Notes: a model not told the origin generated them from the sequence alone. A DNA stretch of 64,000 nucleotides from Lysobacteraceae bacterium (GCA_003241895.1 QBLY01000007.1:86493-150492); one strand, 5' to 3'. Shown: positions 29,586 to 38,916, counted from the first letter of the stretch. Translations and numbers: made by a program.

Positions 29586-30818
29586 TTGGACGCTCCCACC
29601 CCCGTCGCCGCGCCGCCGGTGCGCCGCGCCGCGCTGGCCTTCATCTTCGTCACCATCCTGGTGGACGTGCTGGCGTTCGGCCTGATCATTCCCGTGCTGC
29701 CGCAGCTGCTCAAGAAGCTCAGCGGCGGCGTGCTGGCCGACGCCACCGTGTGGCACGGCCTGTTCGCCACCGGGTTCATGGTGATGCAGTTCTTCTTCTC
29801 GCCGATCCAGGGCGCGCTGTCGGACCGCTTCGGGCGCCGGCCGGTGATCCTGGTGTCGAACGCCGGCCTGGCCCTGGACTTCGTCATCATGGCCATGGCC
29901 AACACCTTGCCCCTGCTGTTCATCGCGCGACTGGTGTCGGGCGCCACCTCGGCCAGCTTCAGCACCGCCAACGCCTACATCGCCGACGTCACCCCGCCGG
30001 AAAAGCGCGCCGCCGCCTTCGGCCGGCTGGGCATGGCCTTCGGCATCGGCTTCACCGTGGCGCCGGTGATGGGCGCCTGGCTGGGCGCGGTGGACCTGCA
30101 CCTGCCGTTCTGGGTGGCGGCCGGATTGTGCGCGGCCAACTTCTGCTACGGCTGGTTCGTGCTGCCCGAATCGCTGCCGCCGGAGCGGCGCGTGCCGTTC
30201 GAGTGGCGCCGCGCCAATCCGCTGGCCTCGCTCAAGCTGCTGCGCGCCCACCCCGAGCTGTTCGGCCTGGCGGGCGTGAGCTTCCTGATGGCGATGGCGC
30301 ACCTCGTGTACCCGACCACGTTCGTGCTGTACGCCGACTACCGCTTCGGCTGGGGCCTGGAGATGGTGGGCTGGACTCTGCTGCTGGTGGGCCTGCTTAC
30401 GATCATCGTCCAGGGCGGCCTGATCGGCCGCATCTCGCGCACCTTCGGCGACCGCCGCACGCTGCTGCTGGGTGCGACGGCGGGCGGCATCGGCTTCGCC
30501 GGCTATGCGCTCGCGCCCACCGGCTACTGGTTCTGGGCGGCGATGCCGATCGCCGCGCTGTGGGCCATCGCCGGCCCGGCGGCGCAGTCGCTGATGACCT
30601 CGCGCGTGTCGGCCAGCGAACAGGGCCGGCTGCAGGGCGCCATAGGCAGCCTCAACTCGATTGCCGGCATCCTCGGCCCGACCCTGTACACCCAGACCCT
30701 GGCGGCGGTGGCGCTCAATGAGGTGCGAGGTCCGCTGGCGGGCGCCACCTTCTGGGTGGCTGCGGCCCTGGTGTCGCTGGGCGGGCTGCTGGCCTGGCGC
30801 ATCACCACGCGGGACTGA
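29586..30818 (+). CDS. MFS transporter, tetracycline-resistance (TCR) type
   Basis: 410-residue major facilitator with 12 predicted membrane helices. It carries the motif A loop GALSDRFGRRPVILVSN after helix 2, the helix 5 motif GMAFGIGFTVAPVMGAWLG and the family DVLAFGLIIPVLPQLL in helix 1, closest in feel to TetA/TCR drug-proton antiporters. Chromosomal members are common and often of unknown substrate, so tetracycline resistance should not be assumed. The start is TTG at 29586 with no clear ribosome site; the first in-frame ATG would delete helix 1, so TTG or a nearby non-ATG start is favoured. Confidence 0.87.
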   Translation: MDAPTPVAAPPVRRAALAFIFVTILVDVLAFGLIIPVLPQLLKKLSGGVLADATVWHGLFATGFMVMQFFFSPIQGALSDRFGRRPVILVSNAGLALDFVIMAMANTLPLLFIARLVSGATSASFSTANAYIADVTPPEKRAAAFGRLGMAFGIGFTVAPVMGAWLGAVDLHLPFWVAAGLCAANFCYGWFVLPESLPPERRVPFEWRRANPLASLKLLRAHPELFGLAGVSFLMAMAHLVYPTTFVLYADYRFGWGLEMVGWTLLLVGLLTIIVQGGLIGRISRTFGDRRTLLLGATAGGIGFAGYALAPTGYWFWAAMPIAALWAIAGPAAQSLMTSRVSASEQGRLQGAIGSLNSIAGILGPTLYTQTLAAVALNEVRGPLAGATFWVAAALVSLGGLLAWRITTRD

Positions 30819-30863
30819 CATCTCTGGCGTTACGATGCCGTGTCAACCTACGAGACCCTAGCC

Positions 30864-31448
30864 ATGACCGACCCCGTAACCCGCGACCAGGCCGAAGACG
30901 CCGTCCGTATCCTGTTGCGCTGGGCTGGCGAAGACCCGCAGCGCGAAGGCCTGCTCGATACCCCCAAGCGCGTGGTCAAGGCCTATGGCGACTGGTTCAG
31001 CGGCTACGCCGAGGACCCGCGCGAATTCCTGGCCCGCACCTTCGAGGAAGTGGCCGGCTACGACGAGATGATCGTGCTGCGCGACATCGAGTTCGAATCG
31101 CACTGCGAACACCACATGGCGCCCATCATCGGCCGCGCCCACGTGGGTTACCTGCCCGCGGGCAAGGTGGTGGGCATCAGCAAGCTGGCACGCGTGGTGG
31201 AAACCTACGCCCGCCGCTTCCAGGTGCAGGAAAAGATGACCGCGCAGATCGCACGCTGCATCCAGGACGTGCTGCAGCCGATCGGCGTGGCCGTGGTGGT
31301 GGAAGCCAAGCACCAGTGCATGACCACCCGCGGCGTGCACAAGACCGGCGTGAGCATGGTCACCAGCAGTATGCTGGGCACCTTCCGCACCGACCCGATG
31401 ACCCGGGCCGAGTTCCTGGACGTGATCGCGGTCAAGCGCGGCGGCTGA
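30864..31448 (+). CDS. folE: GTP cyclohydrolase I FolE
   Basis: Cytoplasmic zinc enzyme converting GTP to 7,8-dihydroneopterin triphosphate, the first step of folate synthesis. The 194-residue protein has the zinc and active-site residues: Cys and His in [21 protein letters not shown] and Cys in [13 protein letters not shown]. The helix [20 protein letters not shown] is also present. ATG 30864 is preferred to the GTG at 30840, which adds a short non-conserved extension. It follows the MFS gene by 45 bases and is convergent with a small exported-protein gene. Confidence 0.97.
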   Translation: MTDPVTRDQAEDAVRILLRWAGEDPQREGLLDTPKRVVKAYGDWFSGYAEDPREFLARTFEEVAGYDEMIVLRDIEFESHCEHHMAPIIGRAHVGYLPAGKVVGISKLARVVETYARRFQVQEKMTAQIARCIQDVLQPIGVAVVVEAKHQCMTTRGVHKTGVSMVTSSMLGTFRTDPMTRAEFLDVIAVKRGG

Positions 31449-31469
31449 CGCCGCCGCACCCGGCCCGTT

Positions 31470-31997
31470 TCAGGGCAAGCGCTCGAGCACGATCGGCAGC
31501 ACCACGTCGGCGTTGCGGTACTCGCCGACCATCTGCCTACCCTTCAGGCGCAGGGCCAGGGTGTGGTCGGCGCCGTCCGCGGTGGGGTGGAACACCAGCA
31601 CCAGCCAGCGGCGCCGCGGCGCCACCAGTTCGAATACACCCCCGGTGTCGGTGGTTTCGCACTGGGCCGTGCCGGTGATGGGTTCACCGACCATGGCGTC
31701 GCAGAAGGGCTGCAGCAGAGCGTAGTCGCCCGAACCCACTTTTTCACCCACGCCATGCTGTATCGACAGGTGCATCAGCGCGCTGTCGTCGCTGTCGTCG
31801 CGCGCCACCACGCGCCAGTTGCCGTGGAAGCGGCTGGGTGGGATCAAGACGGCATCGTCGTCGGGACCGGCACCTTCGTCTTCCTGTGCGCTGGCCAAGG
31901 GCAGCACGCAGGCCAGCGCCAACACGAACGTGAACAGCATTCGCGGCGTGGACTGGCCTGCGCGCGGCGCGCACGCCGTTATTGAAGTGGACTGCAT
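31470..31997 (-). CDS. Exported protein, function unknown
   Basis: 175 residues with a signal-like N-terminal helix (MLFTFVLALACVLPLASAQ) preceded by a 19-residue extension; an internal ATG at the helix is an alternative start. The mature part is a beta-rich acidic protein (FHGNWRVVARDDSDDSALMHLSIQ, TAQCETTDTGGVFELVAPRRRWLVLVFHP) with two cysteines that could form a disulfide. No family is recognised. It is divergent from the ECF sigma factor gene with about 106 bases between starts, so it may be a target of that sigma; this is only positional. Confidence 0.65.
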   Translation of the reverse strand: MQSTSITACAPRAGQSTPRMLFTFVLALACVLPLASAQEDEGAGPDDDAVLIPPSRFHGNWRVVARDDSDDSALMHLSIQHGVGEKVGSGDYALLQPFCDAMVGEPITGTAQCETTDTGGVFELVAPRRRWLVLVFHPTADGADHTLALRLKGRQMVGEYRNADVVLPIVLERLP

Positions 31998-32103
31998 GGG
32001 CTCTGCCTTGCGTTGGGGGCTACCCTCATTACGCAGCCAAGGTGGCGACACGGACAGGGTTTTCCCCCGGGTCCGCCGCCCTGCACCCTTGGCCACGACG
32101 ATC

Positions 32104-32670
32104 ATGCCCATGGATTCAGCAACACTCGAACACTCGCCGGAAGTTTTGGCCACCGCCGCGCGCCTGGTGCCGCTGTTGATGGACGACATGCGCAAGCAGG
32201 CGCGGCGCGAACGTCGTCGCGTGCGTGCCGGCGAAACCCTGCGCACCACCGCCCTGGTGAACGAAGCCTACCTGCGCCTGCAGCGCAGCGAAGGCTGGCA
32301 GGGCGAGCTGCACTTCCTGCGCTCGGCGGCGCTGGCCATGCGCCAGGCGCTGGTGGACCATGCGCGGCAGAAGCTGGCCGCCAAGCGCGGCGGCGGTGCG
32401 GTGGACTCACTGGAAGACCACGACTACGAACCGTTCTGGGTAAGCGACGAGCGCATGGTCGAACTCGACGAGGCCCTGCAGCGTCTCGGTGCACTGAACC
32501 CGCGGCTTACCCAAGTGGTCGAGTGCCGCTTCTTCGGCGGCTATTCCGACCTTGAAACCGCCAATATCCTGGGAGTGACCGACCGCACCGTGCGGCGCGA
32601 CTGGATCAAGGCAAAGGCTTGGCTGTACCAGGCGCTGGGCGATTCGCCGCAAGCCGGTAGCGATTCCTGA
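32104..32670 (+). CDS. ECF-type RNA polymerase sigma factor
   Basis: 188 residues. Sigma region 2 (about 15-85) contains RTTALVNEAYLRLQRS and GELHFLRSAALAMRQALVDHAR. Region 4 (about 125-175) has the helix-turn-helix LNPRLTQVVECRFFGGYSDLETANILGVTDRTVRRDWIKAKAWLYQAL. The pattern EAYLRL...LVDHARQK belongs to the ECF subgroup that is regulated with Ser/Thr kinases rather than membrane anti-sigma factors. A kinase gene lies convergently and overlaps its 3' end by 65 bases. The start is ATG 32104 or 32110. Confidence 0.9.
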   Translation: MPMDSATLEHSPEVLATAARLVPLLMDDMRKQARRERRRVRAGETLRTTALVNEAYLRLQRSEGWQGELHFLRSAALAMRQALVDHARQKLAAKRGGGAVDSLEDHDYEPFWVSDERMVELDEALQRLGALNPRLTQVVECRFFGGYSDLETANILGVTDRTVRRDWIKAKAWLYQALGDSPQAGSDS

Positions 32671-35077
32671 GTGTGGCCGCCTGCGCGCTGATGCGCGCGC
32701 CGCCCGGTCCCGCCGCCGCCGCTATGCGTTCAGCGTCCAGCACCAGCACCCGCGCCTGCTCGCTGCGCGCCTGGTCGCCGCGCACCGCCGCCATCGCCAG
32801 GCTGGCCATGGCGGTGCCCGGATGGTCGGGCCCCAGCGTTTCCACGGCAGCGGCCAGGGCCGTGGCGGCACTGCGTTCGGCCTCGACGAGGCGTGCCAGC
32901 GACCGCTCGGCCTCTGACTGCCCGCTCAGGGCGGCCACGTGGTGCAGGCTGCCGTGGCCGGCGAACTGCGCGCCCATGGCGGCCGCTTCCCGCAGCACGG
33001 GCAGCGCCTGGTCGGGCTTGCCGCCCAGCAACAGCAGTTTCCCGTAGTTGCTCAGCAGCGCGGCGGTGGCGGCGGAAGGGCCGTAGTAGCGTCGGCGCAG
33101 GTCCACGGCATCACGCAGCAGCGGTTCGGCCACGGCCGGCTGGCCCGACGCGATCTCCACCGCGCCCCAGTTGTTGAGCGTGTTCAGTGCGTCGGGGGTT
33201 TGTTCCAGGCCGGTGGCCTGCCAGACCCGGCGCGCGGACTCGAACGAGGCGCGCGCCTCATCCATCTGGCCCACTGAGAACAGCGCGACGCCCAGGTTGT
33301 TGTGGAATACCCCGGTCTCGCGGTGCTGGGCGCCACTGAGCGCAATGCGGCGCTGCAGGCCTTCGCGCAGCAGGGCGATCGCGCCGTCAACGTCGCCGCC
33401 GGCCTTGATCAACTGCGCTTCAAGCAGGCGGCTGTCGACCATCCGCGTCTCCCACTTGGCCGGGTCGCTGGCCCAGAACGCCTGCGCCTGCGCCAGCCTG
33501 CGCTTCGCGGCACCGGCATTGCCCTGCCGGAAGCGCACCTGGGCCAGGTCATAGCGTCCGGCCGCGATCAGCGCCGGGTCCACGCGCGCCGCATCGCCGT
33601 CGGCGAGCCGTTCGAGCAGGGGCGCCGCGGCCTCGTAGTCGGTGAGCAGGAAATTGAGTTCGCCCAGCGCATGCAGGATTGGCGCGCCGCCGCCGGGATC
33701 GCGGGCGAATTCATCCTGCACGCGCTGCGCGGCATTGCCGAGCACGTCCGCGGCGGTCGCGTCGCCGCCCTTGAGCTCGCCGGCGCTGCGGAACATCAGG
33801 AACAGCGCCTGCTGCACCGCCTCCAGCCGCGCCTGTTCGCTCAAGGCCTGGTCGCGCTGCAGGGCGGCGTCGCGCGCCTGCACTACGGCCACGCCCAGCC
33901 CGATGGCCAGGCTCAGCACCACGACGGTGGCGGCGGCAGCGGTCCAGCGGAAGCGGAAGAGTTGGCGCGCCAGGCGATGGCCGCGCTGGCCGCGGCGGGC
34001 CTCCACCGGACCGCGCACCAGCGCCCGCTGCAGCTCGGCACAAAACTGTTCGGCCGACGCGTAGCGCTGCGTCGGATCACCCGCCAGCGCTTTGGCCAGG
34101 ATGGCTTCCAGGTCGGCGAACAGCGCGCGCTCCGCCCCGGTGCCGCGCCATCGCGCCGGATCGGTCACTTGCGCCAGCGGCAGCGGCGACGTGCCGACGA
34201 TCCGCGCCAGGGCCACCACCGGCGTCAGGCCGGCGGTGTTGCGCGGCGCGCGCCCCGACACCAGCCGGTAAAGCACGCCCGCCAGGCCGTGGATGTCGGT
34301 GGCGGTGGTGGTGTCGCCACCGGTGGCCTGTTCGGGCGCGGCATAGTCCTGTGACAGGGCCGCATCGCCGGCCTGCAGGCGCTGGCCCGCCAGCCGGGCG
34401 ATGCCGAAGTCGATCAGGCGCACCCGTCCCTGCGCGTCCACCAGCAGGTTGGACGGCTTGAGGTCGTGGTGCACCACCAGCTTTGCGTGGGCGTGCGCAA
34501 GTGCTTCGCAGGCCTGCTGCACCAGGGCTACGCGTTGCGCAAGGCTGGCATCGTGCGCTTCGCACCACGTGTCGATGGGTGCCCCGTCTATGTACTCCAT
34601 CACCATGAAAGGCGTGCCGCCTTCGAGCAGGCTGCCGTCGATCAGGCGTGCGATACCGGGGTGGTCGAGATGGGCCAGGATCTGGCGTTCGTTGTGGAAG
34701 GCCTGCCAGGTGCCGGCGTCCGCATGCGCGATCACCTTCAGTGCGGCACGCTGGACGAACTGACCGTCGTCGCGTTCAACCTCATACACCTCGCCCATGC
34801 CGCCGCGGCCCAGGTTGCGCAGCACGCGCCAGGCGCCGGCGCGCTCACCGGCCCGCAGGCGGTCCGGCAGGGGTTGGTCCTGCTGCGTCGTGGGCTCAAG
34901 GAACTCGACGCGTGAGGCGGCCGCAGCCGCCCCGAGCAGTGCCCAGGCCTGGTCGCGAACGGCCGCGGTGTCGTCCTGCGCCATGATCCAGCGCTCGCGC
35001 TCGCCCGCGGGCAATTCCCAGGCGGCGTCGAACAGGGCTTCGACCCGCTGCCAGTCAATCGTGGCGTCCATGGTCAT
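32606..35077 (-). CDS. Ser/Thr protein kinase with membrane anchor and TPR domain
   Basis: 823-residue Hanks-type kinase. An N-terminal segment (1-80) is followed by the kinase domain (about 82-350) with LGRGGMGEVYEV, catalytic Lys114 (AALKVI), the catalytic loop VHHDLKPSN (Asp205), DFG at 223-225 and AAPEQ. The residue before the catalytic Asp is His instead of the usual Arg, so activation-loop phosphorylation may not be required. One membrane helix (AAAATVVVLSLAIGLGVAVV) leads to a periplasmic TPR region of about 400 residues. It is convergent with the ECF sigma factor, overlapping by 65 bases. The likely role is a signalling partner of that sigma. Confidence 0.92.
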   Translation of the reverse strand: MTMDATIDWQRVEALFDAAWELPAGERERWIMAQDDTAAVRDQAWALLGAAAAASRVEFLEPTTQQDQPLPDRLRAGERAGAWRVLRNLGRGGMGEVYEVERDDGQFVQRAALKVIAHADAGTWQAFHNERQILAHLDHPGIARLIDGSLLEGGTPFMVMEYIDGAPIDTWCEAHDASLAQRVALVQQACEALAHAHAKLVVHHDLKPSNLLVDAQGRVRLIDFGIARLAGQRLQAGDAALSQDYAAPEQATGGDTTTATDIHGLAGVLYRLVSGRAPRNTAGLTPVVALARIVGTSPLPLAQVTDPARWRGTGAERALFADLEAILAKALAGDPTQRYASAEQFCAELQRALVRGPVEARRGQRGHRLARQLFRFRWTAAAATVVVLSLAIGLGVAVVQARDAALQRDQALSEQARLEAVQQALFLMFRSAGELKGGDATAADVLGNAAQRVQDEFARDPGGGAPILHALGELNFLLTDYEAAAPLLERLADGDAARVDPALIAAGRYDLAQVRFRQGNAGAAKRRLAQAQAFWASDPAKWETRMVDSRLLEAQLIKAGGDVDGAIALLREGLQRRIALSGAQHRETGVFHNNLGVALFSVGQMDEARASFESARRVWQATGLEQTPDALNTLNNWGAVEIASGQPAVAEPLLRDAVDLRRRYYGPSAATAALLSNYGKLLLLGGKPDQALPVLREAAAMGAQFAGHGSLHHVAALSGQSEAERSLARLVEAERSAATALAAAVETLGPDHPGTAMASLAMAAVRGDQARSEQARVLVLDAERIAAAAGPGGARISAQAATLRNRYRLAANRPAPGTAKPLP

Positions 35078-35137
35078 TCCAGGAAACCTGCAGGCACCTG
35101 CATCGCGTGTCGGCGCAAGGCCGGTGAGCCTGCGGGT

Positions 35138-35671
35138 TTACTCGACGATGGCCACGCCTTCACCGCTCAGGCGGTACGCGGGGCAGGGTGACTTGTCCTT
35201 GGTGACGCACATGCCGTATTGGTTGACCGGCACGAGTGCGATCTGGATATCGTCGCAGCGGTAGTTGTCGATGGTGTTCGAGCCCCAGGATTGCTTGGTT
35301 TCGCCGGGCGGGATTTCGAACGGCATGGTCAGGGTTTCGGTTTCTTCGATCACGCTGCCGTCGCTGGCGAGGGTGATGCGGAACTCGGCGATCACCGACT
35401 TCACCGGTGCCTGGCTGCGGTTGGTGGCCGTGAACGTGATCTGGCACTGCGCCGAGCTGGTATCGCCCTGGCTGTTGCGGTCGACCGAAAGGACGGTGAA
35501 GTCGAGGTCCAGGCTGCCTTCGGCCGCGGCTGCCGGCGTCGATCGGGCGTCGGCGGTGGCCTCGGCCCGGGCCTGCGGTGCATCGGTGGCGGCCGCGGGC
35601 GGGGCGGCGGTCTGGCTGCAGGCGCACAGGGCCAAGGCGAGGGACGCGGGGAGCAGGCGGCGCGGGGTCAT
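35138..35671 (-). CDS. Predicted lipoprotein, function unknown
   Basis: 177 residues. The start is set at MTPRRLLPASLALALCACSQ, a lipoprotein signal with the lipobox Cys at position 18. An Ala/Thr-rich linker follows, then a beta-sandwich-like domain (LDFTVLSVDRNSQGDTSSAQCQITFTATNRSQAPVKSVIAEFRI) and four further cysteines near the end (YRCDDIQ, GMCVTKDKSPCPAY). The mature domain resembles immunoglobulin-like secreted domains in layout, but no family is recognised. It lies 60 bases upstream of the kinase gene on the same strand, so it could be cotranscribed with it. Confidence 0.7.
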   Translation of the reverse strand: MTPRRLLPASLALALCACSQTAAPPAAATDAPQARAEATADARSTPAAAAEGSLDLDFTVLSVDRNSQGDTSSAQCQITFTATNRSQAPVKSVIAEFRITLASDGSVIEETETLTMPFEIPPGETKQSWGSNTIDNYRCDDIQIALVPVNQYGMCVTKDKSPCPAYRLSGEGVAIVE

Positions 35672-35784
35672 GGTCGGATTCCTGTCGAGCTGGGCAATGT
35701 AAGTGAGTACGCGCAAGCCACCGACAGCCGGACATCGGCGCCACCGGGCTCAATTGTGATGGCGTGGCCGCCTATACTCAGCGC

Positions 35785-36348
35785 ATGAGCGACCCCAGCG
35801 CCCACCTGCAACGCCTTCGTGCCCTGATTGAATCCGCGCCGGCCCTGCCCGAGCGCGGCGATTGGCTGGCGCTGATCGATGCCGCCATGCCGGCCGCTGC
35901 GGCCAGCGGCGCCGGCCCGGAAATGGCGCGCCTGCGCCAGGACGTCGAAGACGCCGAGCGCGCCCGCGACACCGCCAACCTGCAGCGCATGAAGGTGGCC
36001 GGCCAGCTCAACACCTTGCATAAAAGCCTGGCCGCCGCCGTGCCCGAAGTGCCGGCCGGCAAGGATGCCCAGAGCGATGCCCTGCGGCGCATCGAATACC
36101 TCGTCACCCACGGTGCGTCCGCACCCGGCGCCGTCGAAGCGGCCCGGGCCGCCGAGATGGAAGCCCCGATGCCCGGCCGCGCCGTGCTCGAGGCGGTGAT
36201 CGCCGGCGAGCGCAGGTTCTCCAAGGCCCAGCTCGAATTCACCATCGCTGAAGCCATGGTGCTCACCGGCTGGGCCCAGACCCCGCTGGAGCTGATGGCC
36301 GAGGGCGAGCCCTGGCTCGCCGCCCTGATCCTCAAGAACCAGAACTAG
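35785..36348 (+). CDS. Alpha-helical cytoplasmic protein, function unknown
   Basis: 187 residues, mainly helical and rich in Ala, Glu and Arg. A probable coiled coil (MARLRQDVEDAERARDTANLQRMKVAGQLNTLHKSL) covers about 55-95. No signal peptide or membrane segment is seen, and no catalytic motif is recognised. ATG 35785 is chosen over the upstream GTG. It is followed by a 101-base gap that holds the operator-like palindrome of the ABC transporter genes, so it is probably a separate transcription unit. Confidence 0.7.
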   Translation: MSDPSAHLQRLRALIESAPALPERGDWLALIDAAMPAAAASGAGPEMARLRQDVEDAERARDTANLQRMKVAGQLNTLHKSLAAAVPEVPAGKDAQSDALRRIEYLVTHGASAPGAVEAARAAEMEAPMPGRAVLEAVIAGERRFSKAQLEFTIAEAMVLTGWAQTPLELMAEGEPWLAALILKNQN

Positions 36349-36383
36349 TCCGCCTGACCCCTGCCGATCGGCCCATGTGATTT

Positions 36384-36407
36384 GGTGTTGTAGTTATCTA
36401 CACTACC
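36384..36407 (+). promoter_or_regulatory. YtrA-like (GntR family) operator before ABC genes
   Basis: GGTGTTGTAG-TTAT-CTACACTACC is a 24-base imperfect palindrome with 8 of 10 arm positions paired and a perfect TGTAG/CTACA core. Its GGTG-N16-(T)ACC ends match the type of site bound by YtrA-subfamily GntR repressors, which usually control ABC transporter operons. It lies 43 bases before the ABC ATPase start. No gntR-family gene is adjacent in this window. Confidence 0.6.
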
Positions 36408-36449
36408 AACTCAAGCCGGGCCTCTCGCGCCGGCAGCCTGGGGATCGCG

Positions 36450-37334
36450 ATGTCTGCACGTACGCTCGAGTTGGACTCGGTGTCCTTCCGCTACCGCGGC
36501 GGCCAGCTGGCCCTGTCCGACCTGACGCTGTCGCTTCGAACCGGCATCGTCGGTCTTCTTGGCCCCAACGGCGCGGGAAAATCCACGCTGATGCGTATCC
36601 TGGCCACTCTGTCCAAGCCCAGCTCAGGCACCGTGCGCTGGAATGGCGACGACGTGGTGGCCAAACCCGACGCCCTGCGCCGCACCCTGGGCTACCTGCC
36701 GCAGGACTTCGGGGTATACCCGGCGCTGACCGCCCGCGAGTTCCTGGCTTACCTGGCCGCGGTGAAAAGCGTCCCGTCGGCCCGGATCGCCGCGCGCGTG
36801 GCGCAGTGCCTGGACCAGGTCGGTCTGGCCGAAGCCGCCGACCGGCGCCTGGGTGATTTCTCCGGCGGCATGCGACAGCGCGTCGGCATCGCCCAGGCCC
36901 TGCTCAACGACCCGGCCCTGCTGATCGTCGACGAGCCCACTGTGGGCCTGGATCCGGAAGAACGCATGCGCTTCCGCCATCTCATCTCCGACCTCGCGGC
37001 TGATCGATTGGTGATCCTGTCCACCCACATCGTGTCGGATGTCGAGGCCAGCGCCACCTCGCTGGCGGTAATGGCGAAAGGCCGCCTGCTGTATGCAGGC
37101 GATCCCGAAGTCCTGATGGCACAGGCCGCCGGACGGGTGTGGGAATGGACCGTCCCGTCCGGACGGGTTCCGGAACTTCGCAGGACGTTGGTCACCAGCG
37201 GGTCCACGCGTCTTGCAGATGGCGTGCGCCTGCGCGTGATCGCCGACGCCAAGCCTTCCGACGACGCCAGTGCCAGCCCCCCCGGCCTGGAGGATGCATA
37301 CCTGTGGCTGCTCCATCGCGACGGGGGCCAGTGA
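36450..37334 (+). CDS. ABC transporter ATP-binding protein
   Basis: 294-residue nucleotide-binding subunit that powers the membrane partner encoded next. It has Walker A GLLGPNGAGKSTL, Q-loop GYLPQDFGVYPALTA, signature FSGGMRQRVGIAQALL, Walker B ALLIVDEPTVGLDPEER and the switch His in ILSTHIVSD. The closing 60 residues form a C-terminal regulatory tail typical of export-type ATPases (CcmA/NatA/YtrB style). The permease gene begins one base after its stop region, so they are one operon. Direction is probably export, and the substrate is unknown. Confidence 0.92.
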   Translation: MSARTLELDSVSFRYRGGQLALSDLTLSLRTGIVGLLGPNGAGKSTLMRILATLSKPSSGTVRWNGDDVVAKPDALRRTLGYLPQDFGVYPALTAREFLAYLAAVKSVPSARIAARVAQCLDQVGLAEAADRRLGDFSGGMRQRVGIAQALLNDPALLIVDEPTVGLDPEERMRFRHLISDLAADRLVILSTHIVSDVEASATSLAVMAKGRLLYAGDPEVLMAQAAGRVWEWTVPSGRVPELRRTLVTSGSTRLADGVRLRVIADAKPSDDASASPPGLEDAYLWLLHRDGGQ

Positions 37335-37335
37335 C

Positions 37336-38916
37336 ATGGAATCATTGCGCCGCTTCATCGCCATCGCGCTTGCGGACCTGCGCGAGCGCACGCGCTCCGT
37401 GCGCTTCTGGCTGGTACTGGCCATCGTTGCGGCACTGACCTGGCTGTGCTTCCCCAGCGCCGAGTCGCAGCAGTTGGCGCTGGGCATCGGCGGCGCGCGC
37501 GGTCGCTATTCCAGCGCCTGGGCGGGCCTCACCCTGGCCCTGATGTATTCAACGCTGCTGGCGTGGATGGGTTTCTACCTGGTGCGCGGCACGCTGGTTC
37601 GCGATTTCGACAGCCGCGTCTGGCAGCTGCTGGTGGCGACGCCGATGACGCGCGCCGGCTACCTGCTGGCGAAGTGGGCCAGCCATATGGTGGTGTTCTG
37701 CGTGGTGTTGGCCGCGGGCCTGCTGGTCGGGGTGGTGGCGCAGTGGGTGCGCGCCGAAGACCGCGCCTTCGACCTGGTCCAGATGGTGAAGCCGGTGTTG
37801 TTGCTGACCCTGCCTTCGCTGGCCGTGACCGCCTTTTTCGCGATCGCATTCGACATGGTGCCGGTGCTGCGCCGCACCGCCGGCAACGTGCTGTACTTCT
37901 TCGTGTGGGTATTCGTGTTCGCGGCCATGGTCACCACCTTCAATCCCGAAGAGTCCGCCTGGGCGCGGCAGACCATGCTCAGCGACCCCAGCGGCATCAC
38001 TCTGGTGCAGCGTGACCTGATGCGGACGCTGCCGGCGCTGGCACCGGCCGTGGAAGCCAACCAGATCAACATCGGCCTGACCCAACTTGATCGGCCCGTG
38101 ACCCTGTTCGAATGGACGCAGTGGTGGGTTGGCTGGGGCGACGTCGCAGGCAGGCTGCTGTGGGTGTTGGCTGCGATGGGGGCCACCGTCGCGCTGGCGC
38201 CGGCACTCAACTGGGCCGCCAGCCGCACCACGGCCACACAGCCCGCGGCGCGACCGGGTAGACGATTGCGCTGGCTGGACCGGCTGCTGCGGCCGCTGGA
38301 AGCCTTCAACGCCGGCCGGCTGCTGGCGTCCGAACTGCGGCTGATGCTGCGCCAGCGCCGGCTGTGGTGGTGGATCACGCTGCTGGCGTGCTGGGGCGTG
38401 CAAATCGGTGCCCCGGCCCCGGTGCAAACCGGCGCGGTGATCGTGGCCTGGATGATCAGCCTCGACCTGTTCGCGCGCAGCCTGCTGCGCGAGCGGGAAA
38501 CCGGCACGGCCGCGCTGGTGATGACAGCGGCGCACGCCAGTGCGCGCCTGCTGTCGGCCCGCACGCTGGCGTGCGTGATCATCGCGGCGCTGTCGGTGTG
38601 GCCGGCCTTGGTGAACCTGGCGATGCATTCGCCGCCGGTGGCGTTGAACCTGCTGCTGGTGGCGCTGGGGGTCGCGCTGTCGGGCCTGGCGCTGGCGGCG
38701 CTTTGTCGCAGCCCGCGGCCCTACGAGTTGGCGATGGTCTTGCTGGCCTACCTGGGCGTGCAGGGCGCAGGGCCGTTGGCCTTCCACGCGGCGTCACCCG
38801 GCATGGGATGGGCGGTCGGGCTGGCCCCCGTTGTCTGCTTGGCGCTACTGGTGCTGGCATGGCCTGGGGTGAACGGACAGCAATCCGGCGCGGAGGGCGC
38901 CTTCATTTCTTCGTGA
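37336..38916 (+). CDS. ABC transporter permease, large two-part membrane protein
   Basis: 526 residues with about 12 membrane helices in two halves (roughly 20-250 and 290-520), separated by a soluble loop (STRTTATQPAARPGRRLRWLDRLLRPLEAF). Each half begins with ELRLMLRQRRLWWW- or DLRERTRSVRFWLV-like amphipathic sequence, typical of ABC-2 type exporters. The substrate is not evident. The ATG is embedded just after the ATPase stop, implying tight coupling, and the upstream YtrA-like operator should govern both. It is unusually long for an ABC-2 permease, suggesting a fused dimer. Confidence 0.85.
   Translation: MESLRRFIAIALADLRERTRSVRFWLVLAIVAALTWLCFPSAESQQLALGIGGARGRYSSAWAGLTLALMYSTLLAWMGFYLVRGTLVRDFDSRVWQLLVATPMTRAGYLLAKWASHMVVFCVVLAAGLLVGVVAQWVRAEDRAFDLVQMVKPVLLLTLPSLAVTAFFAIAFDMVPVLRRTAGNVLYFFVWVFVFAAMVTTFNPEESAWARQTMLSDPSGITLVQRDLMRTLPALAPAVEANQINIGLTQLDRPVTLFEWTQWWVGWGDVAGRLLWVLAAMGATVALAPALNWAASRTTATQPAARPGRRLRWLDRLLRPLEAFNAGRLLASELRLMLRQRRLWWWITLLACWGVQIGAPAPVQTGAVIVAWMISLDLFARSLLRERETGTAALVMTAAHASARLLSARTLACVIIAALSVWPALVNLAMHSPPVALNLLLVALGVALSGLALAALCRSPRPYELAMVLLAYLGVQGAGPLAFHAASPGMGWAVGLAPVVCLALLVLAWPGVNGQQSGAEGAFISS

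Noticed and set aside
29586-30818. Acquired tetracycline-resistance gene
   Set aside because: The protein is a TetA-like MFS member, but base composition matches its neighbours and there is no tetR or mobile element. A native transporter is more likely.
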